Shown one piece after another: positions 20,231 through 33,200 of a stretch of 64,000 bases of DNA; within the stretch, counting starts at the first letter, position 1; the number at the start of each line of letters is the position of its first letter. The DNA is from Adiantum capillus-veneris (Eukaryota; Streptophyta; Polypodiopsida; Polypodiales; Pteridaceae). The translations under genes and the position numbers were made by a program. The notes below the pieces were generated by a model, which was not told the DNA's origin, made no database searches, and saw only the letters and a program-made list of their open reading frames with translations. Where the stretch lies: the NCBI GenBank assembly GCA_014529385.2, contig CM043947.1, forward strand, positions 115,153,587 to 115,217,586, in the 5' to 3' direction.

Positions 20231-23180
20231 TGCTCGTGTCCTATTTTTCCAACAACTTGTCATAATTATTTGGTGAAGCTAGAAAAAAGATTTATAGGTC
20301 ACATTCATACCTTACGTTAGTTATAAGGTGAAGAACATAGCCAAATTTTAATTTTTCCAAAATTAATACCAAAATAAGATTATGGTGATAAGTTTTCTAA
20401 TGGAAAAATAACAAATATTTAGTGCAGTGTTTAACAAAAATTCCATAAATTGAATATAACTTCTCATCAAAGTAGGATTTTGCATACATTTCAAGGTGTA
20501 TGGATAGGAAAAACCTTATTATACCAAGAAATCAAGGTTCATAACTTAGTAATGAGATTACATTTTTGTTGTAATTAAAAAAAATCTTTAAAGCACCAAA
20601 AAGAGGAAAATTTTGGTGTTTCAAGACCCCTTTCATTAACATGATGAGGTTATGGGGAAAAACGTAAGGTCTATAATGTATCTATAGTCCAATACCCATC
20701 TACTAAGAATTTTTCAAGGTTTTAAACTCACATGTACCTTGTAAATTTAAGCTCATTAAAAATTTCTACTGGATAATTTCTTGCAAATAAACTTTGCTAT
20801 GAAAGACTAATGAAAACGTGGATATAAATTCCCGAATTGCGTCCATATGATGTATTTGTATATAAATAAATGAAAAAATCAAAAAATAGAATTTATTTTA
20901 AGGCTAATATATGATAAAGAAAAAATAAAAATTACAACATGCGCAATTTTTGGAATATGACATAGATCACTAAAATGTGCCATGTATAACCATCAAATAG
21001 TATCACCTTAAGTAATGGAGTCCTAGATTTAGATTTAGTATATATGCACTATAAGACATTGAAAAATTAGATGAACTAAATGTTTCATGTGGTCTTTAAT
21101 TGAATTCATAAGCGTTGCATATTTGATCCACATGATTTTCTATATTTAATTCTAGTCACAAAGAATTTTGTTTCCACATGACAATTACAAAATGTCAAAC
21201 ACATATATAAGTGGTGTTACCATGGATTGTTGCATTTACCCCACTCATTTTTTTCATAGAATAGAGTACAAGGTTTAGTGAAACATAGAATGAACAACCA
21301 TTATCCCTCTTCGTGTTGTTTTGTGTAGGGGCCTTTCATGAGTGCAGTTACTATTGAGGTTGTGTACAAAAGCGATCGATTATGATTTTTATGGTTACTT
21401 TGGATAGCATTCTGTAAGTTTTCAAAAAGCATTTCTTGAGATGTTTTCTAGATTTCAAGTACCATTAAATTCAAAATTGTGAAAAAAGGACACTATAGTG
21501 TCATTTTCAGTACCAAACTAGTGTTAAATAGCCAGTGGAGCTGATTAGTCCCATATTTCTTGGAGGTCAATACTGGTAGATGAAAGTGAACATACAGAAT
21601 TCCCCTCTGGATCTATCTTAGGAGTTCTTATTTATGGAATGTATGGGAAATGAATTATGCATGCTTTGGTAGGGTCAACTCTACAAATGCCATTTAACTT
21701 AGACTCAACCTTCTAAATGTTATGAAGGAACTCAGGTCATGCATGTTTGTTTTCTCTGATGCTATAACCCGCAACCAAGACCCTCATTGAATCTTGGCTC
21801 CAATGGTTTTGACCGAGGCAAGCATATCTGAAAGATTGGGGCACCTAAAGCCAAAGGCCATATTCCAAAAGAGAATCATTCACCTTTCAAAGTGAGGTTG
21901 ATGCAGGGTTACTAAAGCTTACCGTAGTTTTAGAAGATGAGCTCACCATGAAGGGAGCTAGTTGATGTCGCCTGTGTAAGTGTGTGCATGTGTGTTTGTG
22001 AGGTCAGCCCTTGTAGCTACGTGGCCATGGCCTTGAGGAGGAGATGCTTCAACAACAACAACAATACCCGACTGTAAAGCAACGGTCACACTATTACTTA
22101 AATGCAATGACGCTCGCATTTATATGATTGTTCCACGTGGATAATCTTGTGTCACACACTCTCATCATTCATTCGCTTGTAAATTGTGTATGCGAGGGAC
22201 TACATTGCTCATCTCGACTAAGTGGAACAAGTCTCGACAAAGTTGAGATGCTATCGAAAGAACAACAAAATTTACTTGCCCTAGAGCTCCACCAAAACTC
22301 TCTTGTTCTAGAATTTGTTGCGCTTATAACATATGTAAGCTTACCATAGTTGGAAATGAGTATAAAGTATATGCTAAGCTTCACTGCCAATGTTATACGT
22401 GCTACTCTAAAGCGATGGCTATATTTGTGTATGTTCACACAATATAGTGCAATAAGCTCAATGGTTGGTGTAGAGGCACAATGGTTGGTGTAGAGGCAGG
22501 CACTGCCAAAGATTACTATACTATATTTCAATGTTTTTTTAGGGCACTGAGAAGAGGCTCAGATGGGAAGCTAATTAGCTGGTGAATGGTGAAGACTAGA
22601 TTGACTGCTTCCATGCACTTAGCACCACCTCAACTCGAGCTTTTCTTGAACCCTGATGCCACATGAGCTTAGATCGTGGTGGTTCTTACATGTATATGAT
22701 CACAACTCGAGCTCATACACGGGGTTTAGAGGGGAGGTTCCTTACATGTATCTCATCACAGCTTTGGATACATTTTGGCATATTCGTTTGTGTGGCAGGC
22801 CAACATGGCCTCTCTTTGCATACATTTGCTTCATTTCATGGCAAGCCGAGTGATTTTATCACTTTTTTTTGTGTGTGTGGATTTGTTTTTTTTTGGGGGG
22901 GGGGGGGGGGGATTTTTTAGAAGAAAAGAAATGAGTTGAAACTCATGATATCGATAGGAATCCAATAGGACAATAGGCCAAATTTGACTTGAGATGGCGT
23001 GCAAGGGTGTGAGAGGATATTAGGGGGCACCATGGGCTGAGGGGATGGAAGCAAGTGTACAAGGGGTGTCGGGGAAGGAATCAAAGCGCATAAAGGTTAA
23101 CCTGGCCGTGCATTACTTCAGGAGGAGGATGTGCATAACGTGTGGTTGAGAACTTGTCCTTCAAAAACGCGTCACATACA
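20231..23180. other. Non-coding; short local duplications and a homopolymer tract
   Basis: AT-rich to about 21900, then mixed composition. Features seen: a perfect 20-bp tandem duplication CAATGGTTGGTGTAGAGGCA at 22459-22478 and 22479-22498; a (CAA)n-like stretch near 22050; and a T-rich / GT / poly-G tract at 22862-22918 with about 17 consecutive G. No gene is recognised. Confidence 0.55.
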
Positions 23181-23186
23181 CACACA

Positions 23187-23193
23187 TATATAA
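23187..23193 (+). promoter_or_regulatory. Possible TATA box
   Basis: TATATAA about 270 bp upstream of the DUF1677 start codon, right after a short CA repeat. It is the only TATA-like word in a suitable place and is offered as a weak candidate. Confidence 0.25.
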
Positions 23194-23463
23194 CCAGTGT
23201 TCATAGCCAAATAATAAAGCCCTTTAAACCATTGGATTAGGCGAATTGAATTTTGCACTAATTAGGGCCGCATTCTGAACCTTAATCACAATTAAGGTTG
23301 GGATCAAGGACTCTCATTATTGCCTTAATTGAGAGCCGTAAGAGTGCTCAAGGAGGGGGAGATTAAGGCCTGCTACCTGTTGGCTTCTCGCAAGCGCAGA
23401 TCTTGGACGCTCCTACAGAAGCTTACTTGTGCTGCCTGTAGGAGCGAGGGAAAGGCTCCGGAC

Positions 23464-23823
23464 ATGAGCTGTCCGGAGGAGATCGTGGACGCCCAGTGTG
23501 AATGCTGCTCCCTTGAGGAGGAATGCACCCCCGCCTACTCCTCCCATGTACGCTCTCTTCACAATGGCCGCTTCCTTTGTGGCCTTTGCTCCGAGGCCGT
23601 TCACATGGAGCTCCTCCAACCCACCATCTCTTCTCTCCATGAGGCGCTTCACGCGCACTTCGCACACCACCGTCGCTCCACTCTCACATTCACCTCCCCC
23701 AATCCTAGCCCTATGGGCATCCTCACCTCTACCATTGCACGCACACTCCGTCGCATACCCTCGATGTCTTCGTCCCCTCGAATCCATAGTGGGCTTCATT
23801 CCCCCCTCTCACAAGCTTTCTAA
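23464..23823 (+). CDS. DUF1677 family protein (119 aa)
   Basis: The translation carries the Cys pattern I recognise for the land-plant DUF1677 family: CECCSLEEECTPAY (residues 12-25) followed by GRFLCGLCSEAV (35-46), a likely metal-binding core, then a leucine-rich segment and a Ser/Pro-rich C-terminus. The function of the family is not established as far as I know. I chose ATG at 23464 because it sits nine codons before the conserved core. The frame is open further upstream to about 23329 but has no ATG there, so a missing upstream exon is possible. The stop is TAA at 23821-23823. The region is richer in G+C than its AT-rich surroundings, as expected for a kept coding region. No mobile-element sequence is seen in it. 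It could still be a retrocopy or truncated duplicate. Confidence 0.6.
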   Translation: MSCPEEIVDAQCECCSLEEECTPAYSSHVRSLHNGRFLCGLCSEAVHMELLQPTISSLHEALHAHFAHHRRSTLTFTSPNPSPMGILTSTIARTLRRIPSMSSSPRIHSGLHSPLSQAF

Positions 23824-24560
23824 ACATACCCTTATGTCCTCTCACAAACTTTAAATGGGCAAAGCAACCCTCTAGTGTGTAACTTTGCATAGGAGGTTGA
23901 GTGAGGCTCCTCTCTACCTAACAAGTTAGCTCGAAGGGACGATTGGGACAAATCTAAACCCTTCTCAAGTAGCTTACCAACATGTATGATAGTCTTTATC
24001 CCCAATGTTATATCATTAAGACACCTTGCTTTACTTAGGTTGTAAGCATATCCTCATATTCATTCACGCTACATAACACCATTGATTCACCAATTTGTGT
24101 GAAACATGTAAATCCTCATTGTAGAGTCAACATCCTTTTCCATTTCTAGGAAATCCATATTGTTTTATTCTAGGAAGTACTTTCGTTTGTCGTTGTGCTT
24201 CATTTGGAGCAGAGCCCACAATCAGTGTTCATACCAATGTTTACAAAAAACTAGGGTTTCATGACTTTTTAATCAGGTAAAATTGCAAAATCTCGACCAG
24301 ATTCTAAGCTTTCCTTGAAGAAGTATCAGACCATCCGGGAACGTTAATATTGGAAAATGCTTCAACTTTTGACCTAAAAACCAGCACATCTTTAACTGTG
24401 CCCTTATGTTTCTGTTTTTGGCAACTCTGGTTCAAGCAAAATGTGCTTTTGGTTAAAAGACCGTAATTTCTCTAATGTTCAAAATAACCATGCTTTTTAC
24501 TTGTACTTTAAGGTCCAATTGATGAGATATACGAGAACTACACCAGAATTGCAAGCATTT
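23824..24560. other. Downstream non-coding region; nothing recognised
   Basis: No coding or repeat signature beyond general AT-richness. Confidence 0.5.
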
Positions 24561-24990
24561 GCAAATATTTATAACTATATCCCTAAAATTTGTGGAAATT
24601 CCCAAAATACCCCTCAAATTTCAAAAAATTGCCAATTGACCGGTGGATCATTTTGCGATGGAATTGCCTCATTTCTTGCACATCCAAAGATAAAACTATT
24701 CACCAATGCAATCACAAATAGAGGCATCTGTGTCTAATAACAATCAATGATTTCATTTTAAGAGGCCTCAATACTATCTAAAATCCTAGTTCTATCATTA
24801 TCTATTGAAGGAGCACCAATCCTCCTACCAAGAGGTGCACATTTTTTTTTCCCTTTGGATATGATTGTGAGGTTAGTGAGGGGTATTTTGGGAAGTTTGG
24901 AGAAATTGAAGGGCATTTTCGGAAATTTCAACCAAATACGAGGGGTGTATTAGGAAGTTCTAAAATTTGAGGGGTATTTGTAATTATGGT
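24561..24990. mobile_element. MITE-like element with long imperfect terminal inverted repeats
   Basis: The left arm (about 24561-24640) contains AAAATACCCCTCAAATTTC. The right arm (about 24875-24990), read on the minus strand, contains ACAAATACCCCTCAAATTTT and AAAATGCCCTTCAATTTC. The arms share a repeated (A)TACCCCTCAAATTT theme and enclose about 230 bp without coding capacity. Ends and target duplication could not be fixed by eye. Confidence 0.55.
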
Positions 24991-26323
24991 CCGAGTCAAT
25001 CATAACCGAAATTGGTCATTTTCATTAGGGAAATTTACTCTACAAACCGAGATATGTGAGCACTAATTTCAATATAGCAAGTTTAAGTAGAGAAGGATTT
25101 GGAGTTTGGAAAAAATAGTGTGCATGCATGTCTAAATAGTGTTTTGAGGAAAAGACTTTAGTGTAGCATTTATGCTTTTGTAATCTCGTGCCTTGAAAGC
25201 TTTACTCTAAAAAAGAACCAAGATCAACTCAAAAATCTTATGTGCGATGATTTGGTGTAGCCTCGATCCCAACTGCACATGTACAATGTCTGTTTGCTCT
25301 AACGAAAAACCTCTCTTCCTCCTTTAATTTTTCGTCGATGCCATTTCATGGAAGCTTTTGCACCTTCATAGACAAGCCCATATACATTCTGAAGGAGAGT
25401 AAACCCTAATTAGATCACTCACATGCACAATTACAAGGTAGGAATAGTGTGGGACGATTACACCAGCACATCATAGAAGAAGCCTATGTATCCCTCCTCA
25501 GAGAGGCTTCAAGAGATGATCTTTCTCTTCAGAAAAGGTCCCCACTTCCTAATAGTCGTGGTACCATGAGTGATGCAGCACTTTGAGCCATTTTTAAACC
25601 ATTTTGGGTTATTTTTTACCACTTTATGGCCCTTTTGGCCATTCTTAGCCCAAAAATGCCCCTTTTAGCTCGTAAAATGCCTAAACAAGCCAAGAAAAAT
25701 TCTTAAATTTGTGGAAAATTTTCTTTGGGCTCAAATTACATGCCGAATCTCATTTTCCCACTTGACAAGCACTTTAGATGCATCATTTACAACTACACAC
25801 AAAACCATATATTTTTGGACGAGATCGCTAGCATTGAACTTTCTACATAAAGCGAGTGTACCATCCCGATGAGCTTGACATATGTATATTTCTAAACCAA
25901 ATTAGTTATGATTCTATGTGATAAACCACACTAACCTCCAAAATTTTCTCAAAGCAGTTTGGAATGAGGATAACCATCAACACTTTGTACATTCCATTAG
26001 AAATCTAGCATAATGCTGCATAATGTCTCAAACCTTTGTGCATCGATTCTCATAACTCCGCTTACACTCCAAAATTGGTAGAAACATTGGCAAAATAACT
26101 TCACTCCCTCTATCTCGAGAGCACTAAAACTTTGACACTCTGAGCAAAGCTAGGACATAAATTTTTTCCATCATGGAACGTGGATCATAAAGATACACTT
26201 GAAATTTTAAAGTACTTGGAATATTCATAATGGAAAACCATGACATCATCCAACCTTTGGAATCAATGTTCTCATACACAATTTTCAATGCGACCCAAAT
26301 AGTTGTCTACCACCTTGGTGAAT
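24991..26323. other. Non-coding; nothing recognised
   Basis: No gene or repeat family identified. The last few hundred bases may be the 3' part of the Ty3/Gypsy element that follows on the minus strand. Confidence 0.45.
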
Positions 26324-29300
26324 CTATCTTGAACATACCTTGGGTGTACACTCCACTTGGGTTTCACGTAAGATATGTTTAATGCATAACCTGTTTCCAT
26401 AGAGAATATAACCATCTTGCACATTGTATGATTCCTCTTTCTTCCCTACTAGTGAAATGGTTGACACTATATCTTTGAATTCTGGATTGGTAGCATACTC
26501 ATCTATCATAGAGGAGAGATCATTCTGAGTAGCTATAGATACTTTATTTACCCTTGGTCTTTGTGAAAGAGCATAAACCATTTAGTTGTGCTTACTAGCT
26601 ATGTGAGAAATATGAAAGTTAAATTGTGAAAGCGTATTTTCCCACCTCATTTGTTTATCGACTTGCGTCAAAAAGTGCTTTGGGCTTTGGTGATTGCTTC
26701 CATGCTTCTACATCATGTAAAATAGGCAGAAACTCTTTTTCATATATGCCTAGATTCTTTTCTTGGTCATCCAGTTTCCTACTTTTATATGATATGGCAG
26801 GCGCTTCTTGAAGCAAAACACATCCAAGGCATTGTCCAGAATTATCACAATAGACTTCAATAGGCTTTGGAACGTTTGGTAATATTAACATTGGGTGATG
26901 AGCTAAGATTCACTTTAACACTGGTGATGAGCTAAGCTTCACTTTAAGATTTTCAAAATATTCATTCTCGTTTGAAGCGAGCACAAATTTTATGCTCTTT
27001 TGAGTTAAATCATATAATGGCCTTGCTTATGAATGAGAATTTTTCTATGAAGCATCCATAGTATGCACACATCCTATAAAGCTTCTCAATTCATGTAGAT
27101 TTTTTGGTATATGACATCCTTTTATCATCTCCAACTTTTTAGGGTCCATTTGGATCCCTGCTTGGGAGATAATATGACCTATATATTGAATCCTCTTTAA
27201 GAAAAACTCACTTTTATTATGATTAATATAAAGTTCACAGTCTCTCAAAACTTGAAATATTATTTAAAGGTGCTACGTATGTTCCTCAATAGACTTCAAG
27301 TAGATGATAATGTCACCAAAGAACACTCCCATGAAGATTGACTGAGGTCTGAAGAAACTCTCCATCATTTGATTAAAGGTAGTTGGCACATTGGTAAGCC
27401 CAAAAGGGAGTACTAGGAATTCATATAGGCCAAAGGTTGTACGAAACACCATTTTATGAATATCTTTTCGCACAATCTTTATTTGATGATAAACACTTTT
27501 GGGATCTATTCTACTAAAGTGGACCTATATACTTTATCAAATTCATCTTCTATCCTAGGAACAAAAAATCTACTCTTTATGGTTATTCAATTGAGAATTC
27601 GATAGTCCACACACATTCTATAAGTACCATCTTTCTTTTGTACTAGTAGAACTAGTGAAAAAAATGGAGATGAGCTAGGCTTGATCATCTCTTTTCCCAC
27701 AAGCTGGTTTTCTTGCATCATAATCTCCTCTTGTTGAGATGGTGAGACTGGATAAGGAGGATTATTAGGAGGTGAACCACCAGGAATAAGTTCTATGGAA
27801 TGATCATCTTGTCCTCTTTTGGGAGGTAGTTCCCTAGGAATAAACTAGAGACTTCTAAATCCTCTCTAGTTTTATTTTTGGTTGCTTTAAGAGCACATGC
27901 ATCTTTCTTAGACTCCTTGCAAAAACCACATAATAAGAAAGAGAACTTTTCATAACGTTTTCTAAAGATTGATTTTGTACAAGTGGTATGGTGTTGCTCG
28001 CACTATTTAGATCAAGTGCAACATCTTTGCCTTTATAGAAAAAGAGGTCTTTCCTTTCAAGAAACTTCATAGTGATAGCCATGCGATCAAACCATGGTTT
28101 CCCTAGGATAGCATCTTCATGTTTGAGTGGAGGGATGAAGAAATCTTCTTTGTTGTAATATATTTGCACATAGAACCTTAGATTCCCAATCAATGGAGTG
28201 AATGAGGTCTCTTGCCCTTTGAGAGCTCCATCTGCTTTAACCATATCCCCCATCTCAAAGTCATGAATTCCTAGCTTAGTAGCTAGCTAGCTCAATGGAA
28301 CTGAAGTTGTGGGTAGAGCCATGATCAAATAGTATGAAAGCATTATGCTCTCTTATTTTTCCCCAAGCATAAGAGAGTGGTTCTCCTTTGCAATGGCCTT
28401 CATCTTTTAGAGCTTCCGACATGGTGGCTCTAAGAGAGCCGTTATGTTCACTTCTCTTTGAACATCCTTGGGAAACTTGTCCTTGCTTCCCACACTTGAA
28501 ACACTTTTTATCTTTACGATTACACTCAACCTCTTTAGGCAAAAGTTTCTTTTTACCCTTGGGGATTCTCTCTATATATAAAACAGGATGCCACCTGCGA
28601 GCGGACAACTTTGATAAAACCCCTATATACGACCCATATTAGGGAATGTGACCCCCCTTTATACGCTTATACGACAATCAATGAAGAAAACTATCATACC
28701 CCTATCTTAGATATAAAATTTAGGTCTGACATGATCTAATGGAGTAAAACTAGTCAAAGAGTTGTAGCATAGTGAATGGCAATGTACTAAGGAACTGCTT
28801 CTATTGATAACTAGATGTACCCTCAATCTTAGTTTGAATTTCAAACTATGTGTCAATCAACCTGCACTTTGGCTACTCTCCAATTATGACCCATCCAAAG
28901 CTGATGACCCATCCAAAGCTGATGTAAATCAACCCTTGACCTGCTCCAAATCAGCCCTTATCTATGACCGGCTTGATAAAAAATTAGATGTGTGACCTGA
29001 TAAAAAACTTTTCCTAAATTCATTTGAGTTCTAGTGCACATCAGTGACCAATCATTACAAGCATTCAACCTAGGTCAGATGCCCCCCCTAAATATGATAC
29101 CCCTCCCTTATTTTTTAGCTTGGGAGATAAATTATTGGGGGTCTGTCCCCTAAATTATACACTTATGTAACTTTTTTTAAAAAAACCCTCCCCTACACTT
29201 ACGTGGTGTGGTAAGTTTTCCATGGTGAATCCCCCGGGCTTTTTACCTTTGTAGAATGTTTTTGCTGCATTTTCTTTATTGTTGTTGTTCTTGTTGCTAG

Positions 29301-30082
29301 CCTTGAGAGAAGTTTGAGTTGCATTGTTCTCCCCCTTCGGCTCAATTGTTTCCTTAGCTTCCATTGCCTTTGAGCCTTTTTTGCTCCCTTGTTGGAAATA
29401 GATCCTCTAGTCAACCATAGTGTGACATATGACCATTGAGATAGTTTTAGGTTTTTGCGAGTTGACATATTCACTCATGTCCTTAGATAAGCTAGCACAA
29501 AATTGCTGCTTTTTTCTACAAAGTATATCTTCTTGTAGACAATGGCTTTGAGATGTAAGTCCAAAAAACTATCCACATACTTTTGAATATACTCGTATTG
29601 GGCCATCTTCACGCTTCACCAATCCTTGAGGAGTTTGTGTTTGGAATAACTTGCAAGGAATTGCTTCATAATAGAAATCCTTAGAGCTTTCCATGTCTTT
29701 GGAGCTTCACCTTGAGCACATAGGTTTTCCCTCTATTGATGGGATGACTTTTGGAAGCGCATGAAAACATTACCGAGCTTTGAAGGTTCCAAGAAATATT
29801 CATCTTCAAAAGCCGTATCAAATTGGATAAAAAGCCAACACTTTATAAATTTCTCCAAAGGTTCTATCATAGGTAAGGAAAGTGGTGTTATTTCCTCCCT
29901 CTTCCATGCTGCATAATTACTTTGTTTACCCCTTCTCTTTTCTCCCTTGGGTGGTGGGTCACTGCTCTTAGTGTTAGACGATGGTGACAACAAAGACAAA
30001 GAGGAGGAACAAGGCAAGGATGGTGACCTCTTTCTTTTCTCCATCTTGCTTGGATTTCTTTCTCCCTTGTTTGAATTTGCAT
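26324..30082 (-). pseudogene. Ty3/Gypsy gag-pol remnants
   Basis: Recognisable pieces, in minus-strand order: a basic Gag-like segment (30044-29733); a Lys/Asn-rich segment (29364-29220); CCHC-type knuckle CFKCGKQGQVSQGC (28503 region), in which Gln replaces the usual His; protease-like LFDHGSTHNFSSI (28310 region, DHGS for DSGS) and KHEDAILGKPWFD (28110 region); RT VFRTTFGLYEFLVLPFGLTN followed by PTTFNQMM (27460-27370) with FFGDI at the catalytic YxDD position; YIGHIISQAGIQMDPKKLEM (27190 region); and RNase H VYCDNSGQCLGCVLLQEAPA (26840 region). Stops and frame changes separate the pieces. Loss of the catalytic RT residues shows it is dead. Confidence 0.85.
28605..29165. mobile_element. Small insertion, MITE-like, inside Gag
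   Basis: The Gag frame is lost between about 29165 and 28605. The intervening 560 bp is non-coding, has many runs of CCCC and GGGG near its ends, and contains an 18-bp tandem duplication (GACCCATCCAAAGCTGAT, near 28888-28923). Its left end AACTTTGATAAAACCCCTAT resembles the left end of the insertion at 53432 (AACTTATCAAAAGACCCCTA). Boundaries are approximate. Confidence 0.5.
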
Positions 30083-30133
30083 GGGAGAACTAGGTGGTCA
30101 AGGACTGCACTTTGTAGGCAAGAAAAGAGAAAC

Positions 30134-30146
30134 CTTAGCTATGATA
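30134..30146 (-). other. Primer-binding site remnant (initiator tRNA-Met)
   Basis: On the minus strand TTGGTATCATAGC differs by one base from the TGGTATCAGAGC consensus, and the base run before it (TGCCA) could be the end of a 5' LTR. The LTR itself would occupy about 30151-30283, where the next LINE starts, so it is probably truncated. Confidence 0.55.
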
Positions 30147-30283
30147 CCAATGGCAGCAAATCTAATACTTACTTTAGATTCAATAGAGTTCTAACGTATG
30201 AAAGGAGAGAGTTTTCTTTAATAGAATTCTTCAGAGGAGACTATAGGTTGTGTTGGGATGATTTCATTGCACATTCACACATT

Positions 30284-33200
30284 AAAGCCCCAACCTAAGA
30301 ATCTTGTAGTGACCGTAGGGGGTTGGGTTGAAGGTTATCCGACTGAACTTTGACACCTTCTTTGGGGTGTGCTTCAAGTGCAACAAATTTGGAAATTTTT
30401 CTAGATTGTATCCAAATGTTGCAACAACATCCCCCAACTTAATTTCTAGTGAGAAAGTCAGTTCTACAAACGAGACAAATGGATACTAAAGAAGAGATTC
30501 CATAGAAGGGTACTGAGAAGAACCTACAAAACGGGAAGTAGAGCTCAGACACAAGATCAATAGGGAATTGGGAGAAACCAGCCAAAACCCATCCTAGCAA
30601 TGCTAAGGCCACCCCCCGCCATCGTTTTGCGTCTACTACCTAGAAAAAACGAGCATCCCCTATGATTCAAAAGATTGTTATATCCCCTACATTTAGAAAG
30701 AAAGAAGAAGGATGACATCAAGTATCCCATGTCTCATGTAAGCAATTCAAATCCCAAGCATGGGTAGTGAGTCTCCTTAAAGAAGCCCCACTAGATATCC
30801 CCAAATCCTCCCTCCTCTTTGGCAACATTTTTGAGGTGCTTTGAGATGCTAGCCCTAAAAACCTCAACGTTACATAGGGGAATCGGATTGATCTAATGAA
30901 GAAGAGTAACAAGAAAGAGGGAACAAAAGTAGAAGGTGTGGAGGTTGAGGAGTTTGTACCCCTTTCTCGTAATGGAAGATCTCGTAAGGCCTGGGCTTAA
31001 AACCCCGAAAAAGGGCTCCCTTTTTTGGGAGGAAGTCATAAAAAGACAAGATTGTTAAGTTTTAGGCAATCCAAGAGCATCACACGGATGCTACTAGCAA
31101 AAGACGACAAGCTGTGGGGACTAAGCTGGTCTTTTACGGTGAAGGTGCTAGTGGGTACAATGGAGTCCTATTGGTGGTGGACATAAATTTGGGACCAGAT
31201 GTCATGTGAAATCATCACTCATGAAGATCTCTAGGAGTTGAGATTAAGTTGGCAGATCAAAATATCACCATAATCAACATTTATGGTCCCTGCTCAATGA
31301 AGAATAGAGTTAAGCTTTGGGGGCAGCTTAAGGAGTTCTAGGCTCAAGGGGAATCGCTTTTGGTGGAGACTTCAGTACGGTGCATCCAACATGTTAACTA
31401 GATCTAAAATATCCAAATGATTAAGCCTTTGTGAGAAATGGGCCTTAATGGACTTGTGGGAGATAAGACCCTGGAGAAATATGCCTAGGTTCACATATAC
31501 CATCCTCCAATATGCTATTACAACTTCTCGACTAGACCGCTTCTATTGCTCTCATCAAGGCCCCCCATGACCAGAATTGAAGGTGGTATCCTCTCAGAGT
31601 ATGTCGGATCACCTACCACTAAGCATAAAATTTAAGAAAACCAAGCAAGAATATCATTGTACCCAAGGGTCTAAGAAATTACTCTCGTTTGGGACTCACC
31701 TCTTTAAGGACCTGCTTTTCAAAATCCTCACCCTCAAAGTTGTGAGCAAGCTTTGTAAAGACATGGGATTGGAAAGCCCTAGGGCTTGGGATATTTTCAC
31801 CAAGAGTATTCAAAACAAAAACTAAACTAGAGGCCAAGAAGGAAAAAATGCAAGAGGGACATCTTAAGTAGCTTGCTAATGAAGTTGAGCTTCTTGGCAC
31901 CAAAAAAAAGAAGGGTTTGCTTCAAAAGCTGACAACATTAAATGATTGGAAGCTAAAAGGGCTCTAGCTGACCACCAATTGGAGGAGGTAACAAAGTCTA
32001 GAATCCTATCTAGAGAAACCTTTCTACAACAGGAGGAGGCCAACCATGCACACTTCTTTAGGGCCCTCAAAGTCAAAATAAATAGGGGCTTGGTACACTC
32101 GCACACATATGGAGATGGAAAAGAGTTACAGATTCAAATGAAATGGCTCAACTAATGTTCAAACACTTATGCAAATGATAGGCCAACTCGATTATTTCTC
32201 TGTGGAGGTGGAAGGTGCCAAATTGACTCTCCTTGGGAGTGTTAAAAGAACAACTTCCCTTTCTGAAGACAATCGTCTGGAGAAGATGTTCACCAAGGAT
32301 GAATTCTCTCTTGTGCTACATGCTCTTGGCAAAGGACGATCCCTGACTGGGATGGTTTAACTATTGAATTCTTCAAAGAATTTTGGAATGATCTGAACTC
32401 TCCAATCACGTGAAAGACCAATCAAGCCCTGATTGATGGAGTCTTGGACCTGAGCATTAAAAGAGGACTCATCAAGCCTATACCTAAACAAGTATGTTGT
32501 TCCCATTTGAAGCATTCGTGCCCCATAACGATGATGCAAGTTGCCTATAAAATTATCTCCAAATCTATAGCCCCCCTCAGGGTCTCCCCCATCTTATACA
32601 AAGTCCTCACTCCTCACGAGCATGGATTTATAAAGGGAAGGTCAATATATGATAGCATTTTGGTAGTCATGGTCGGCATTGATATGATTCTTCCACTAAG
32701 CAAGAGTGCATCCTACTGCAATTGGATCTAGATAAAGTCTATGATAGGATGACATGGTTGTTTATTGAAGATTTCATAAAGTTAATAGGATTTGGGCCCC
32801 GAATGTGCCAACTAGACATCACTCTTTGTGTTGGTAGCCAATCGAAGCTCCTCATCAATAAAAGGATTGTGGGGGCCTTTGAGGTACAAAAATCTATTAA
32901 TCAGGGTTGTCCACATTTCCCTCTTATGTTTGCCATTGGATCCAATCCTTTGGTAACATTACTTGAAGATAGTGTGACTAAAGGGGAGATTCAAGGACTA
33001 ATTCTACCTAACATCAACCAGATTCTGGAAAAGCTCTTTACGGATGACTCCCTGCTCTTTCTCAAGTCATGCCCCCAAGGCATTAGGAAGGCCCTAGAAA
33101 TTGTGCAAACATTTTCCTTAGCATTAGGGTCAAAGTGTAGCATTGAAAAGTCGGGATTGATCTCTCTCTCCAAAAATGACGCATTCAATCCATCAATGTG

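Larger units (their letters stand above)
26324..30165 (-). mobile_element. Decayed Ty3/Gypsy retrotransposon
   Basis: The order on the minus strand fits a Ty3/Gypsy element: primer-binding site (about 30140), Gag (30044-29160), zinc knuckle and protease (28608-27855), RT (about 27600-27045), RNase H (26891-26655), then the linker and start of integrase (26581-26324, ending with GYILYGNRLCI). The rest of the integrase and the 3' LTR are not seen. An unrelated insertion splits Gag (28605-29165). Confidence 0.85.

Noticed and set aside
22862-22918. Poly-G / poly-T tract as an assembly gap or regulatory G-quadruplex
   Set aside because: A homopolymer of 17 G beside T runs is most simply a slippage tract; nothing around it suggests function.
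23413-23799. 128-codon minus-strand frame
   Set aside because: Shadow of the DUF1677 frame, which carries the conserved Cys motifs on the plus strand.
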